From: Deinococcus detaillensis | GTDB taxonomy: Bacteria; Deinococcota; Deinococci; Deinococcales; Deinococcaceae | NCBI RefSeq assembly: GCF_007280555.1 | Contig: NZ_VKDB01000028.1 | Location: 1-37,409 of the forward strand | Length of the DNA: 37,409 nucleotides | Reading direction: 5' to 3' | In this document: in pieces, positions 24,739 through 33,630 of the stretch | How positions within the stretch are numbered: position 1 is the stretch's first letter | How the letters are laid out: every line of letters begins with the position of its first letter | The notes under the pieces: generated by a model | Seen by the model: only the letters and a program-made list of their open reading frames with translations | What the model was told of the DNA's origin: nothing | Databases searched by the model: none | Made by a program: the position numbers and the translations under genes

Positions 24739-25305
24739 TCAGCGGCGAGGTGTGAGGGTCGCGCCGCAGGTCAGTGTGCCGTTCGCGCCAGACTTGCAGT
24801 TGGTCAGCACCGCGTTGTAAGCGCTGGTGTTGACAGGGGCAGTCGTGGTGGTTGTGGGACTGGGAGTAGGTGCTTGAAGACTCATCACCTTCACGTTGCT
24901 CAACACGTTGGCATTAAACACCAGGCGAGGCACTGTTTTACCAGTGTATGCAAAAGCCATCGTGATTTTGACGGGTAAGTCTTGGTACATGTTGCTATGA
25001 ATGCCTGTGTACTGCCCACCGCTCTCGATGTGCTCGCCGTCTGCAATGGAAGCCCAGATAGGGGTGTACTCACGCCCCGCAGCATCAACAGCTTTAAAGT
25101 CACCGAAGTCGAAATTTTTGACATCAGTGCCCTCTGATACGTAAGTCACATTTGCGCTACATGCCATTGTCTGTGCATCCACTCGAGTACAGCCATTAAG
25201 CACGTACTTATAAGACCCGCTTGTGCTCATCCACGTCTGTGCTCCCACTACCCCCGCGCCTAACACTGCCATCGCTGCCGCTGTCATAATCATGAGTCTC
25301 TTCAT
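24739..25305 (-). CDS. Secreted protein of unknown function
   Basis: A 188-residue exported protein. The signal peptide ends near VVGAQT (about residue 23). Two similar Cys-containing segments flank the mature protein: YVLNGCTRVDAQTMACSANVTY near the start and AVLTNCKSGANGTLTCGATLTP at the end. Between them lies a beta-rich domain (NFDFGDFKAVDAAGREYTPIW... LPVKITMAFAYTG) and a Pro/Thr linker. The paired C-x9-11-C pattern suggests two disulfide-closed hairpins. I do not recognise the family. There is no ribosome site. A palindrome TGTAT-6-ATACA (25305-25320) overlaps the start and may be an operator shared with the divergent regulator gene at 25380. Confidence 0.8.
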   Translation of the reverse strand: MKRLMIMTAAAMAVLGAGVVGAQTWMSTSGSYKYVLNGCTRVDAQTMACSANVTYVSEGTDVKNFDFGDFKAVDAAGREYTPIWASIADGEHIESGGQYTGIHSNMYQDLPVKITMAFAYTGKTVPRLVFNANVLSNVKVMSLQAPTPSPTTTTTAPVNTSAYNAVLTNCKSGANGTLTCGATLTPRR

Positions 25306-25379
25306 GTATAGAACGATACAGAAGGGTGGGGGGAAAAAAGGGGGAAGACAGGTCGCCGCGTACCCTATAGAGTTGCCCC
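25305..25379. promoter_or_regulatory. Divergent promoter region of the secreted protein and SARP-type regulator
   Basis: TGTAT (25305-25309) and ATACA (25316-25320) form a small palindrome at the start of the leftward gene. TATAGA (25366-25371) ends 8 nt before the rightward ATG at 25380, with no ribosome site, suggesting a leaderless transcript. A purine-rich run lies between them. Confidence 0.4.
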
Positions 25380-27239
25380 ATGTCTTCTCCCGCTACTGCT
25401 GAAACCAGTCTCATCCAAGTCTCTCCATCTGACATCCGGCAAGAGATCGGGGCACTGCGGGAGGCGGGCGATCTCGCTGCTGCCGCTGAGTTGCTGGAGG
25501 ATCACGTCGGCAAACTCATGAACCTGAACGATCACGCGGGTGCCCAGGCCCTGATCAACAGTCTGCCGGACGTGTGGGTGAACCCACGTGTCCGGGCGAT
25601 GTACTGGCTATCACAGAGAAAGGGTGGAACCCGTGAGGAGGCGGTGCAGGCGCGCCAGGAGGCCGAAACTGCGTATGAGGCCGGTGAACGCAACTTCCGG
25701 TTGATCTACTTTGTTGCTGATACTCGCCAACTTGACGGTCTTGACGACCTTGCCATGCAAGTCATGCTTGAGGGTCTTCAGATGGAGTTGCAGCCCACGG
25801 ACCGCATGCTCCTCCTGCATGTCTATGCGGCCACCCTGCTGTCCCTCGGGGAGGCTCTCGCTGCCCGAGGGAGCGCTCAGGAGATGCTGCAACTGGCGCA
25901 ACGCAATGGGAAATCCCGACATGTGGGGATCGCGAACGCGTTGATTGCAGAGAGTTACAGCCATGAAAGCAACGTTGCTGAGGCGCAACGGTACTTTCTG
26001 CGTTCCCTCCATATCCTGAGACGCCTCGGCGATCAGGGACAGTTGGTCGTGCACCTCAACAATTACGCGCAGAATCTGATCGACTGGGGCCGTCCCCGGG
26101 AAGCAGAGCAGGCGCTGGCTGAGGCCCGAGAACTCCCAGTCAGATCCACGCGTCACCGAGGCTGGCTGGCGCTCTCCACGGCGATCCTCCATCACCAGTA
26201 CGGGATGCACAGTGCCGCGCTGGCTTCCACGGCGCACGCGGTCGCCCTTTTGTGCGAGGCCGAGTTACCGGGGTCTGAGATCACGGCCCGATTGATGGGG
26301 GCCGAGCGGCTCGCCTTCGACGGCCAGCCACACGCCGCACAAGAGGCTCTGCAGAACGCGCAGGCACGGATCGGCGAGGACCGCCGGTATCAGGCGCAGA
26401 CCTACCTCACTGCTGGCGTACTGGCCTGGACGAAAGGCGACACTGTGGAGGCTGAACAGCAGTTTGACCGTGCTCAGGAGATGGAACACCTGCTCGTCAC
26501 GTGGGACCAAGCGCGGTTGCCCCTCTACCGTATCGCCCTCGCCCGCCGGGGTGGCCAGATTCCGGGAACAGCAGCGCTGGACGCAGCACTCGAAACGGCA
26601 CACAACGACTATCCCCTGGTGACGGACGCGCCAGTGATGGCGGACACGCTGAGGTGGCTGGGTGAGCAGCCGGGCTGGCGCGAGCGGCTGGAAGCCGTGT
26701 TCAGTCAGCCGCTGGAAGGCACCGTCGCGGTCAGGCTGGAACTGCTCGGCCCACTGGAGGTCTACGCCGGGCGGGACGTGCTGCGCTTCCCGCTGAAACG
26801 GGCGGGTGAACTGCTCGCGTTCCTCGCACTGCACGGCCCGGCATCGAGAAGTGACATCCTGAACGCCTTGTTTGAGGCGCGTACCGACGACAAGACCACC
26901 GACAACTTCAAAAAAACACTCAGGGCGCTGCGTGCGGTTCTCGAACCTCTCCTGCCCGAGGGTACTGAGCCGGTGCAGCTGGAACGGCAGCGCTACCGAC
27001 TCAACCCACTGCTGGACGTCTCAGTGTCCTGGGTGCCGCCGTCCTTTCCCGCTCCGGGTGTACGGCAGAGTGGGCCTATCGCCGTCAGGGGTCAGTTTCT
27101 TGCGGCTGCTCGCGGCGAGTGGGTAGCGGAGGTGCGGAGCGAGGTTCATGCGCTGCTACGGGCACACCTTGAGCAAGCGGCCGCAGAAGGGAATCCCACC
27201 GTACAGGCCGTCCTGCGTATGGTGAGAGCTTTGGAGTAA
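25380..27239 (+). CDS. TPR-rich transcriptional regulator with C-terminal SARP-like domain
   Basis: A 619-residue putative regulator. The first ~430 residues are helical repeats of TPR type (for example EIGALREAGDLAAAAELLEDH, and AEAQRYFLRSLHILRRLGDQGQLVVHLNNYAQNLIDWGRPREAEQAL). From about residue 450 a winged-helix domain of the OmpR/SARP kind follows (VRLELLGPLEVYAGRDVLRFPLKRAGELLAFLALHGPASRSDILNALF, then TTDNFKKTLRALRAVLEP). The domain order is the reverse of classic SARP proteins, where the DNA-binding part is N-terminal. No ATPase motif is present. It is transcribed away from the small secreted-protein gene, which may be a target. The ligand or partner is unknown. Confidence 0.87.
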   Translation: MSSPATAETSLIQVSPSDIRQEIGALREAGDLAAAAELLEDHVGKLMNLNDHAGAQALINSLPDVWVNPRVRAMYWLSQRKGGTREEAVQARQEAETAYEAGERNFRLIYFVADTRQLDGLDDLAMQVMLEGLQMELQPTDRMLLLHVYAATLLSLGEALAARGSAQEMLQLAQRNGKSRHVGIANALIAESYSHESNVAEAQRYFLRSLHILRRLGDQGQLVVHLNNYAQNLIDWGRPREAEQALAEARELPVRSTRHRGWLALSTAILHHQYGMHSAALASTAHAVALLCEAELPGSEITARLMGAERLAFDGQPHAAQEALQNAQARIGEDRRYQAQTYLTAGVLAWTKGDTVEAEQQFDRAQEMEHLLVTWDQARLPLYRIALARRGGQIPGTAALDAALETAHNDYPLVTDAPVMADTLRWLGEQPGWRERLEAVFSQPLEGTVAVRLELLGPLEVYAGRDVLRFPLKRAGELLAFLALHGPASRSDILNALFEARTDDKTTDNFKKTLRALRAVLEPLLPEGTEPVQLERQRYRLNPLLDVSVSWVPPSFPAPGVRQSGPIAVRGQFLAAARGEWVAEVRSEVHALLRAHLEQAAAEGNPTVQAVLRMVRALE

Positions 27240-27374
27240 AGGTCAATTTTCCCACCTTTTCTCTCGTTGCTCAGTACCCGACAGTTTTTGAGGGGGCTTG
27301 AAACTCATCCTCCGGTACGGCATTGGTGTTCGAGGTGATGATCCGGCTGATGGTTCGTCGACTGGCAACTATAA

Positions 27375-27407
27375 AGCAGAGAATGCGTCCTGAACGCATT
27401 CTCTGCT
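27375..27407. terminator. Bidirectional terminator between convergent genes
   Basis: A 14-bp perfect stem, AGCAGAGAATGCGT (27375-27388) with its complement (27394-27407), and a 5-nt loop. On the minus strand it is followed by TTTAT, on the plus strand by CTTAA. It lies between the regulator gene (ending 27239) and the acetyltransferase gene (ending 27409). Confidence 0.8.
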
Positions 27408-27408
27408 C

Positions 27409-27927
27409 TTAATCATCCTCTAATGACAGAGTTTTCAGACGCACTTTAGCGCCCCAGCGCATCGACCAGTACACACCGTCCCCAGTCTGCTGGACGAAGC
27501 CGAGCCGCTGATACCACGCCAAAGCCGGGTTACTGACCTGAACGTGCAGCGTCACAGGCTTGTGTTGCACGGCGGCGCGGTGCAGCAGCAGCTCCATGAT
27601 CTGCGTCCCAATTCCCCGCCGCTGAGCTTCAGGAAGCAGAGCAATCTCCAGTAAGTGGATTTCTTTAGCACCTTCCCAGACAGAGAGCCTCCCCACCCAG
27701 CGCCCATCCAGCACAATAAGCTCAAACGCCGTGCCGGGAAACTGAGCGCGGTATGCGCGGTCTTGCAGCTGAAACTGCTGCTGCAAGAAGACCCGCTTCT
27801 GGGCGTCGGGCCACTGCACCTGGCTGAATTCAGCTTCACGGTTGGTGGCGTACAACTGCTCCAAAAAAGAGCCAACGTCCGGTGGAAGCGGGCGCAGGCG
27901 CAGTTCAGGGACACGAGGATCAGGCAT
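27409..27927 (-). CDS. GNAT-family N-acetyltransferase
   Basis: A 172-residue acetyltransferase of the GNAT fold. The acetyl-CoA binding motif is LLPEAQRRGIGTQIMELLLHRA (RRGIGT near 100-105). The C-terminal VSNPALAWYQRLGFVQQ is the usual strand 6-helix 4 region. The substrate is not evident; it may be a small amine or a protein N-terminus. It lies 15 nt beyond the stop of the third tail-collar gene on the same strand and ends at a strong terminator, so it is probably the last gene of the surface cluster. A modifying role for that cluster is possible but only positional. Confidence 0.88.
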   Translation of the reverse strand: MPDPRVPELRLRPLPPDVGSFLEQLYATNREAEFSQVQWPDAQKRVFLQQQFQLQDRAYRAQFPGTAFELIVLDGRWVGRLSVWEGAKEIHLLEIALLPEAQRRGIGTQIMELLLHRAAVQHKPVTLHVQVSNPALAWYQRLGFVQQTGDGVYWSMRWGAKVRLKTLSLEDD

Positions 27928-27941
27928 GCGAGGTGGGCTGC

Positions 27942-28466
27942 TCAGGGGCGCTGCGGGTAAATACCTTGCAGGGCGATGCAGAAATTGAAGACCAGCGACG
28001 GCATCACGTTGGTGTGTGGCTGGCTTTCACCGACCGGCGTCAGGGATGGCTGGGCCATCTGCACGGTGTTGGCGGTGCTGGGCTGATAGGCAAAGACGCC
28101 CTGAGACTGCGCCAGGACGCGAGTGCTGGCCGGGATATTGAGGTCTGCCGGGTCAAGGGCATCGGCCATCTGGAAATGAGTGTGCGCTGGCATCTGCTCG
28201 TTCAGCAACGTGACGTTCGCACTGCCGCCGCTCTGCCCCAGCGCGTAGGTCGACAGCCCAGACCCTTGGCCCGGCATGACCGGCACACTGCCTTGCAAGT
28301 TAGGCAGCCCGAACGTGCTTTTCCCATCGCCGCCGTAGGTGGTGCCCAGCAACGAGAACAGCGCCGTGTTCTGAGAAATGGGAATCAACTGCCCGTTGCA
28401 CAGCGCCCAGCCCGTTGGCGCAAAACCAAAAGGGAAAATCCGAATTTCCGCTACGAATGGATCCAT
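27942..28466 (-). CDS. Tail-collar-domain protein 3 (microcystin-dependent-protein-like)
   Basis: A 174-residue protein of the phage tail-collar family. The N-terminal domain reads FVAEIRIFPFGFAPTGWALCNGQLIPISQNTALFSLLGTTYGGDG and FGLPNLQGSVPV. QMPAHTH is a His-rich turn typical of the family, and the end is SQPHTNVMPSLVFNFCIALQGIYP. Such domains trimerise in phage tail fibres but are also found in free-standing bacterial proteins called microcystin-dependent proteins. The ATG at 28466 follows AAAGGAG and matches the starts of its two neighbours. No other tail, sheath or baseplate gene lies nearby, so a phage or contractile machine is not supported here. Confidence 0.9.
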   Translation of the reverse strand: MDPFVAEIRIFPFGFAPTGWALCNGQLIPISQNTALFSLLGTTYGGDGKSTFGLPNLQGSVPVMPGQGSGLSTYALGQSGGSANVTLLNEQMPAHTHFQMADALDPADLNIPASTRVLAQSQGVFAYQPSTANTVQMAQPSLTPVGESQPHTNVMPSLVFNFCIALQGIYPQRP

Positions 28467-28477
28467 GTTTTGCTCCT

Positions 28478-28984
28478 TTAACTGGGGCTGGGATAAATAC
28501 CGAACAGCGAAATGATGAAATTCAGGCACAAGTACGGCTGGATGTTGTCGTGCGGCTGGTGGCCGCCCACCGGAAGAATCGCGGCGCTATTCATGGGATC
28601 AGTGGCTTGTCCCTCGTAGTACAGCTGCACGCCGCCGCTGGTCTGGGCCAGGAGTGCGCCGGAAGGTGAAGCGCTGCTGCCCGCATTGGTGTTGGCGGCC
28701 AACGTATGGGTGTGGGTGGGCATCTGCTGAACGCTGAGGGTCACCTGCTCCTCACCGCCCATCTGGGCCAGGATAAAACCGCTGCCCTGATGCACAGGGA
28801 CACGGCTGCGGAGGTCCGGCAGGTTGAAGGTGGACTGACCATCACCGCCATATGTCGTGCCAATCAGATTAAAGAGCGTGTCGTAATCAGCGATCGCCAG
28901 GGATTGGCCGTCGCAAAAAGCCCAGCCGATGGGTGCAAAGTTTCCGGCAAAGATCCGAATTTCTCCAATGTAGGGGTCGGCCAT
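28478..28984 (-). CDS. Tail-collar-domain protein 2 (microcystin-dependent-protein-like)
   Basis: A 168-residue paralogue of the flanking genes: YIGEIRIFAGNFAPIGWAFCDGQSLAI, TTYGGDGQSTFNLPDLRSRVPV, QMPTHTHTL and a PHDNIQPYLCLNFIISLFGIYP ending. The ATG at 28984 is 7 nt after AGGAGG; an ATG two codons earlier is too close to it. No signal peptide is seen, so how it would reach the surface is unknown. The three copies are clearly related but divergent, which points to an old duplication and to distinct roles or hetero-oligomers. Confidence 0.9.
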   Translation of the reverse strand: MADPYIGEIRIFAGNFAPIGWAFCDGQSLAIADYDTLFNLIGTTYGGDGQSTFNLPDLRSRVPVHQGSGFILAQMGGEEQVTLSVQQMPTHTHTLAANTNAGSSASPSGALLAQTSGGVQLYYEGQATDPMNSAAILPVGGHQPHDNIQPYLCLNFIISLFGIYPSPS

Positions 28985-29007
28985 CTGCATGCCTCCTGAG
29001 GCTCGGT

Positions 29008-29508
29008 TCAGTTCGGGGACGGAAAAATGCCAGTCAGCGCGATGCAAAACGACAGTGTGAGGTACGGTTGCATGTTGTCATGGGGCTGGCTGCCCCCCAC
29101 CGACGTCACGCTGCTCGGTTCCAATGGGGTCAGGGCAGCCGGTGCGCCGTACCCACCGTTGACCGGAGCCAGCAGCGCTCCCGACGGATCGGACTGCGTA
29201 CCCGCCGCGTTGCTGGACGCCTGTACCATGTGCGTGTGTTTGGGCAGTTGATCTTGCGTCAATGTGACGCTCGGTGCGCCGAGCTTCTGCCCCCGTATCA
29301 TCTCGCTGCTCTCTTTTACCGGCACGCGGCCTCGTAGATCAGGCAGCGCAAACGTGACGCGCCCATCACCGCCGTAAGCGGTCCCTAGCAGGGAAAACAG
29401 TGCTTGGTTCTGGTTGATCGGCAAGAGTTGCCCATCGCAAAGGGCCCAGCCGTTGGGCGGAAAGACGAAACTCATCAAGCGGATTTCACTCAAAAACGGC
29501 TCAGCCAC
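29008..29508 (-). CDS. Tail-collar-domain protein 1 (microcystin-dependent-protein-like)
   Basis: A 166-residue family member, first of the three in transcription order: FLSEIRLMSFVFPPNGWALCDGQLLPINQNQALFSLLGTAYGGDG, FALPDLRGRVPV, QLPKHTH and PHDNMQPYLTLSFCIALTGIFP. The start is a GTG at 29508 after AAAGGAG. It lies 65 nt beyond the stop of the giant lipoprotein gene. Family members usually keep the N-terminal collar fold and vary in the middle (here about 95-135), where a ligand or partner could bind. Confidence 0.9.
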   Translation of the reverse strand: MAEPFLSEIRLMSFVFPPNGWALCDGQLLPINQNQALFSLLGTAYGGDGRVTFALPDLRGRVPVKESSEMIRGQKLGAPSVTLTQDQLPKHTHMVQASSNAAGTQSDPSGALLAPVNGGYGAPAALTPLEPSSVTSVGGSQPHDNMQPYLTLSFCIALTGIFPSPN

Positions 29509-29573
29509 GGCGCTCTCCTTTCAGCCGCGCCGCACTGAAGGAGGTTGCGGCGGCGCGTAAATTTGGGGCGAAT

Positions 29574-32500
29574 TCAGGGCAAGACGGTCGGTTGGGGACA
29601 GGCAGCACCTCCGGGGGTATTGAAGAAGCCGCCACCACCAGACACGGTGGCCGCCGCCCGATTTACTGTCCCAGGATTGCGATTGGTCAAGTAGGTATTG
29701 ACCCCCGCCGTATCCCCGCTGATTCCAGTGTAGCCGGGCAAGGACATCTTGGTGTTAAAGCGCTGATTCGGACGAATCCGGGAGTTGAAGTTGGTGATGC
29801 TGTTGCCAGAAAGATCGGCGCAGAGCAGATCTTTATCAGGAAAGCTCCCTGCTGGAACGCCGGACGCACGGCCCGACTGCACAATGATCCCAGTACGCTG
29901 AGCGTTGACCAACGTGCCTTCCTCGGCGATGTTGTTGCCCGTGATGGTGGCGTTCATACTGCCGCTGTTGCCGCCTCCGCCGCCCTGGTCATCGCCGATC
30001 AGCGCCCAGATGGCCTGCGTTCCGTTGATCTGGCGAATGGTGTTGTTGCTGATCTTGAGGGTGGTGGTGTTGAGGCCCGTGTGCGACGCGTAAATGCCGG
30101 TGCCTGCCGCCGAGCCGGAATTGCTGTTGGACGGCCACGAACCGCCCTGAGGGGGTGAGCCGCCGGGGCCGCCGGACGCCGCCGCGTAGCCCACCTGATT
30201 GCCGCTGATGGTCCCGTTGAGGTACGTATTTCCTGGGTTCTTGTCGATGCTGATGGCTGTGCCGTTGGTGAAGGCGACGGTGTTGTTTGAAATATCGAAG
30301 GTGAGATTGCCGCCGTTGACTTCGATTCCGCCCGCTGCGGCCAGCGCTCCACTCGTCTGAAGCGCTCTGTTACTGCGCAGCGCTGCCGTGCCGGTGGCAT
30401 TGCCCTGAATCGACACCTGCATGGCGTTGCCCCACCAGTAAGTAAGCAAGTTACTCAGCGCCGTGACATTGGCCGTGCCGTCATTGGCAATGACCTGAAA
30501 GGCGGTGTTCCGTACATCATTTACGGAGCCTTGCATCTGCGAGATGGTGTTGTTGGAGAACGTTAGATTGAGGACCGGGCTGGTACCGGTGTCATTTCGA
30601 ACGACGACGCCGTCATACGCGCCTCCATTGAGAACCGAGTTGGTGATACTGACGGTGCCGCCCAGATCGACCAGATGAACGCTGGACTCCTCATAGGTCA
30701 GCGAATTGCTGCTGCCGTTGTTACCGGAGGTGTTCACGTCGTTGAGGGTCAGGCCACGCACGCCTGAACCGTAGACGGCGTTGTTGGTGTGATTGCTGAG
30801 GTTCATGTCCTTGAGGTCGACGCCGCTGGTGTTATGCAGGTACACGCCGTTTCCGGTCTGCGCTCCGTCGCCGCCACTGGTGTTCTGGATGGTGCCGCCT
30901 GAACCCGCCGCGCCGGTGCCGGTCACCTTCAGGCCGCCGATGCTGCCGGTGTTGTCTAGGACAATGCCGTTGCCGCCGCCGTTGGCAGAGACGCTCTGAA
31001 AGTTGAGGTTGGCACTGCCGATCCTGCTGGCGAAGACGTTGACGGCCGCACCGCCCGACGAAATCACGCTATTGCCGCTGCCCGAGACGCTGACCGTGCC
31101 GCTATTACTGGCGTTAAAGCCGGTGCCACTGGCACTGCTGAGTACCAGGCCGCCGCCCGTGAAATTGATGGTGGCCGCGTTGTTGTTGGTCAAGTTGACG
31201 GGCACATTGCTTCCCGTGGAGCTGATCTGCTTACTCGCGCCGCTGAAGGTCAGGGTGCCGCCCGCGTTGCCGTCAATGACCAAGCCATTGGAGCCGTTGG
31301 TTTTGGTGATCGAGCCGCCGTAGTTCAGGGTTGGCTGGCTGAAATTGACCGTGATGGCCGTCCCCGACGGGTTGGTGATGCTGGCGCTGCCCGCTGAACT
31401 GGCAAAGTTGAAGGTGCCGCTTGAGTCGTTCGTGATGTTCAGGCCCGCGTTGCCGCCGTTTAAGGTCAGGCTGCTGCCCGCTGCGTTGACGTTATACGTT
31501 CCGTCGGCGTCGTCGAACTGCAAGCCGGAGCCGTTGGTGGCGCTGAGCGCTCCGTTGAAGGTCAGGGTGCCGCTGTGTTTGCCGGAGACGCTGAGCAAGG
31601 CGGCATTGTTACCCTGGGTGACGCTTCCGCTATCGGTGACACTGACGCTGCCCCCGCTGACATTGAAAGCGCTGCCCGCCGCGCCGCTGATGCTGCCGCC
31701 GCCAATGGTCAAGCTGCCTGTCAAGTTTGTGAGATTGAGGCCCGCTGCACTGCTGCCCGTGCTGGACAGACTGCTCAGACTGCCCGCCACTGCGCCGCTA
31801 TTCAGATCGAGGGCTGGCCCACCCGCTGCGCTGACCGACACGGCGCTGCTGGTCAGGGTGCCGAAGTTGCTGCCGCTGATGCCGGTGCCGCTGCTAACGA
31901 TCCCCAGGCCGCTGAGTTCGTTGTTGGTCGACAGGCTGACGGCTCCCAGCGTCGGCGCTCCACTGGCATCGGCGGGCCTTAAAGTCGCCGCGCCGAGGGT
32001 CAGCGCCGCACCGGAGCCGATCAAGCGCTGATTGGCTTTGAGCTTCAGGCCCGAACTCTGGTTGGCGCTGGTGCCGTCGCCCCGGTAAACGTACAGCGTG
32101 TCACCTGCGCTGGACGCTGCCACCGCCGAAGCGAGCGACTGAAACGGCGTAGCTGAGCGGCCATCGCCCCCGGCGGGCGCTTCGTTCTTGGCGTACCAGA
32201 CCCGGCCCGTGATTGGGGCGCTGGCGGTCAGTGCCGGGGACGTGCAGCCTGCACCGTCGGATACGCTGTAACCGATGGTGTCGGTGCTGCCGCTCCCCTC
32301 GCCCACTTTGGGCGTGAAGCTGAAACTGCCGTCGCCGCTGACGTTCAGACTGCTGCCGGGAGTCGTACCCGCACTGCTGGCGGCGCTGAGCGTCGCTGCC
32401 GTGCCGCCGGGTGTGGGCGGATAGGCTCTGTAGTTGGAGAGGAGGCCGCTGCTTGCCGCCACGCTCGCCGTGGTGTTGCCGAATACGGCGTAACTGGGGA

Positions 32501-33590
32501 CCGGGCCGCTCAACGCCATATTGCCGCCGATGTGGGCCCGCCGGTCAAAGCCTGCGCCGCCCGCCGTGGTGGCCGAGCCCACAAATACGTCATTTGAACC
32601 GCTGTAACTGGTGCCGCAAAGGGTCGCCACCTGCGTGCCCGCGCCCAGCAAACTGGCCCGCGTGGCTGCGCCGCTGCCCGCGCCCTGCTCTTCGGGGCTT
32701 TCGGTTACGCGGGTCACGCTGTCGTCTACCGCCTCGACGTTGAGCGAAAACGAGAACGGATCGTCGGTCGCGCTGGCCTGGAGCGGTAATTTCATGGCGA
32801 TGGTCACGACGCCGTCAAACTGCCCGGCGGCTGGATTGGCGCTGAGGGTGCGGCTGCTGGACACCGCAGAGTTGCGCACCACGAAGCCGTAGGGAAAGGC
32901 CCGCGTGACTCCGCCGGGCAGCGGCAGCGAGGCCGCTTCGGCTTCCGAGTAGACCTGCAAGTCTTGTGCGCCGCCAAGCAAGGCTGCACGGTTGCTGGCG
33001 CGGTCAAAGGTCATGCCGTGGGTCGGCAAGATGGTCGGGGCAACCGCCGGGTCAGCGGGCGTGCCATCAAATTTCTTGACTGAGCTCAGCGCCGTCATCC
33101 CGTCGGCACCCAGCGTTCCCACGGCCAGCAGCGTCAGGTTGGTGCGGTTGGTGGCGTAGGCCACGCCTGCTGCCGAGGCGTTCCTGACCTTGAAGGTGGC
33201 ATACAGGTAGCGCATGCCGCCCGCGCCGCGTGTGCCGAGGACGAATGAGCCTGTCGAGATAGGCTGTAACTGAATGCCGCCCACCGAGGCGATACTCTGA
33301 GGCGTTACACCCGCCGGGAGGGGTTCAGCCTTGACCGCAGCGTCGCCAGAGCCGATGTTGCTGAACGTGATTCGCATCAGGCCCAGGGGCCGCAGCGAGG
33401 TAGAGGGAGCAGCGGGCGAAGTGGGCGCGGCGTCGCCGGGAGATTGACCATTGGGAGACTGAGCACTGGAAGGTTGGGCAGCGGGGCTGGGGGCGGCGCT
33501 CATGTTGCAGGCGCTCAGCAGCAGCAGCGGCGCGGCGAGCAGCAAGGCTGCCAAGTGCAGACGCCGGGGACTCACGGAGTGGGCATTCAT
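29574..33590 (-). CDS. Giant surface lipoprotein with cadherin-like and parallel beta-helix regions
   Basis: A 1338-residue lipoprotein. The signal peptide ends LLSAC with Cys28 as the lipidation site, then a Ser/Pro/Ala linker (to about 65). Residues ~66-330 match the neighbouring 374-residue lipoprotein (ATFKVRNAS, LPTHGMTF, FPYGFVVRN, RTLSANPAAGQFDG). A cadherin-like or VCBS-like segment follows (SGDGSFSFTPKVGEGSGSTDTIGYSVSDG), then VWYAKNEAPAGGDGRSATPFQSL and a long Gly/Ser/Asn-rich right-handed beta-helix (about 470-1290) with repeated SGTLTFNG-like rungs. It is probably a cell-surface adhesin or structural protein. GGAGG precedes the ATG at 33590. No sorting motif is visible at its C-terminus. 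Confidence 0.9.
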   Translation of the reverse strand: MNAHSVSPRRLHLAALLLAAPLLLLSACNMSAAPSPAAQPSSAQSPNGQSPGDAAPTSPAAPSTSLRPLGLMRITFSNIGSGDAAVKAEPLPAGVTPQSIASVGGIQLQPISTGSFVLGTRGAGGMRYLYATFKVRNASAAGVAYATNRTNLTLLAVGTLGADGMTALSSVKKFDGTPADPAVAPTILPTHGMTFDRASNRAALLGGAQDLQVYSEAEAASLPLPGGVTRAFPYGFVVRNSAVSSSRTLSANPAAGQFDGVVTIAMKLPLQASATDDPFSFSLNVEAVDDSVTRVTESPEEQGAGSGAATRASLLGAGTQVATLCGTSYSGSNDVFVGSATTAGGAGFDRRAHIGGNMALSGPVPSYAVFGNTTASVAASSGLLSNYRAYPPTPGGTAATLSAASSAGTTPGSSLNVSGDGSFSFTPKVGEGSGSTDTIGYSVSDGAGCTSPALTASAPITGRVWYAKNEAPAGGDGRSATPFQSLASAVAASSAGDTLYVYRGDGTSANQSSGLKLKANQRLIGSGAALTLGAATLRPADASGAPTLGAVSLSTNNELSGLGIVSSGTGISGSNFGTLTSSAVSVSAAGGPALDLNSGAVAGSLSSLSSTGSSAAGLNLTNLTGSLTIGGGSISGAAGSAFNVSGGSVSVTDSGSVTQGNNAALLSVSGKHSGTLTFNGALSATNGSGLQFDDADGTYNVNAAGSSLTLNGGNAGLNITNDSSGTFNFASSAGSASITNPSGTAITVNFSQPTLNYGGSITKTNGSNGLVIDGNAGGTLTFSGASKQISSTGSNVPVNLTNNNAATINFTGGGLVLSSASGTGFNASNSGTVSVSGSGNSVISSGGAAVNVFASRIGSANLNFQSVSANGGGNGIVLDNTGSIGGLKVTGTGAAGSGGTIQNTSGGDGAQTGNGVYLHNTSGVDLKDMNLSNHTNNAVYGSGVRGLTLNDVNTSGNNGSSNSLTYEESSVHLVDLGGTVSITNSVLNGGAYDGVVVRNDTGTSPVLNLTFSNNTISQMQGSVNDVRNTAFQVIANDGTANVTALSNLLTYWWGNAMQVSIQGNATGTAALRSNRALQTSGALAAAGGIEVNGGNLTFDISNNTVAFTNGTAISIDKNPGNTYLNGTISGNQVGYAAASGGPGGSPPQGGSWPSNSNSGSAAGTGIYASHTGLNTTTLKISNNTIRQINGTQAIWALIGDDQGGGGGNSGSMNATITGNNIAEEGTLVNAQRTGIIVQSGRASGVPAGSFPDKDLLCADLSGNSITNFNSRIRPNQRFNTKMSLPGYTGISGDTAGVNTYLTNRNPGTVNRAAATVSGGGGFFNTPGGAACPQPTVLP

Positions 33591-33630
33591 CTGGTGTCCT
33601 CCAAGGCGCTCTGGATACGGGGCAAATGGA

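Noticed and set aside
27942..29508. Prophage or contractile injection system
   Set aside because: Only tail-collar proteins occur; there is no sheath, tube, baseplate, portal or terminase gene in the neighbourhood.
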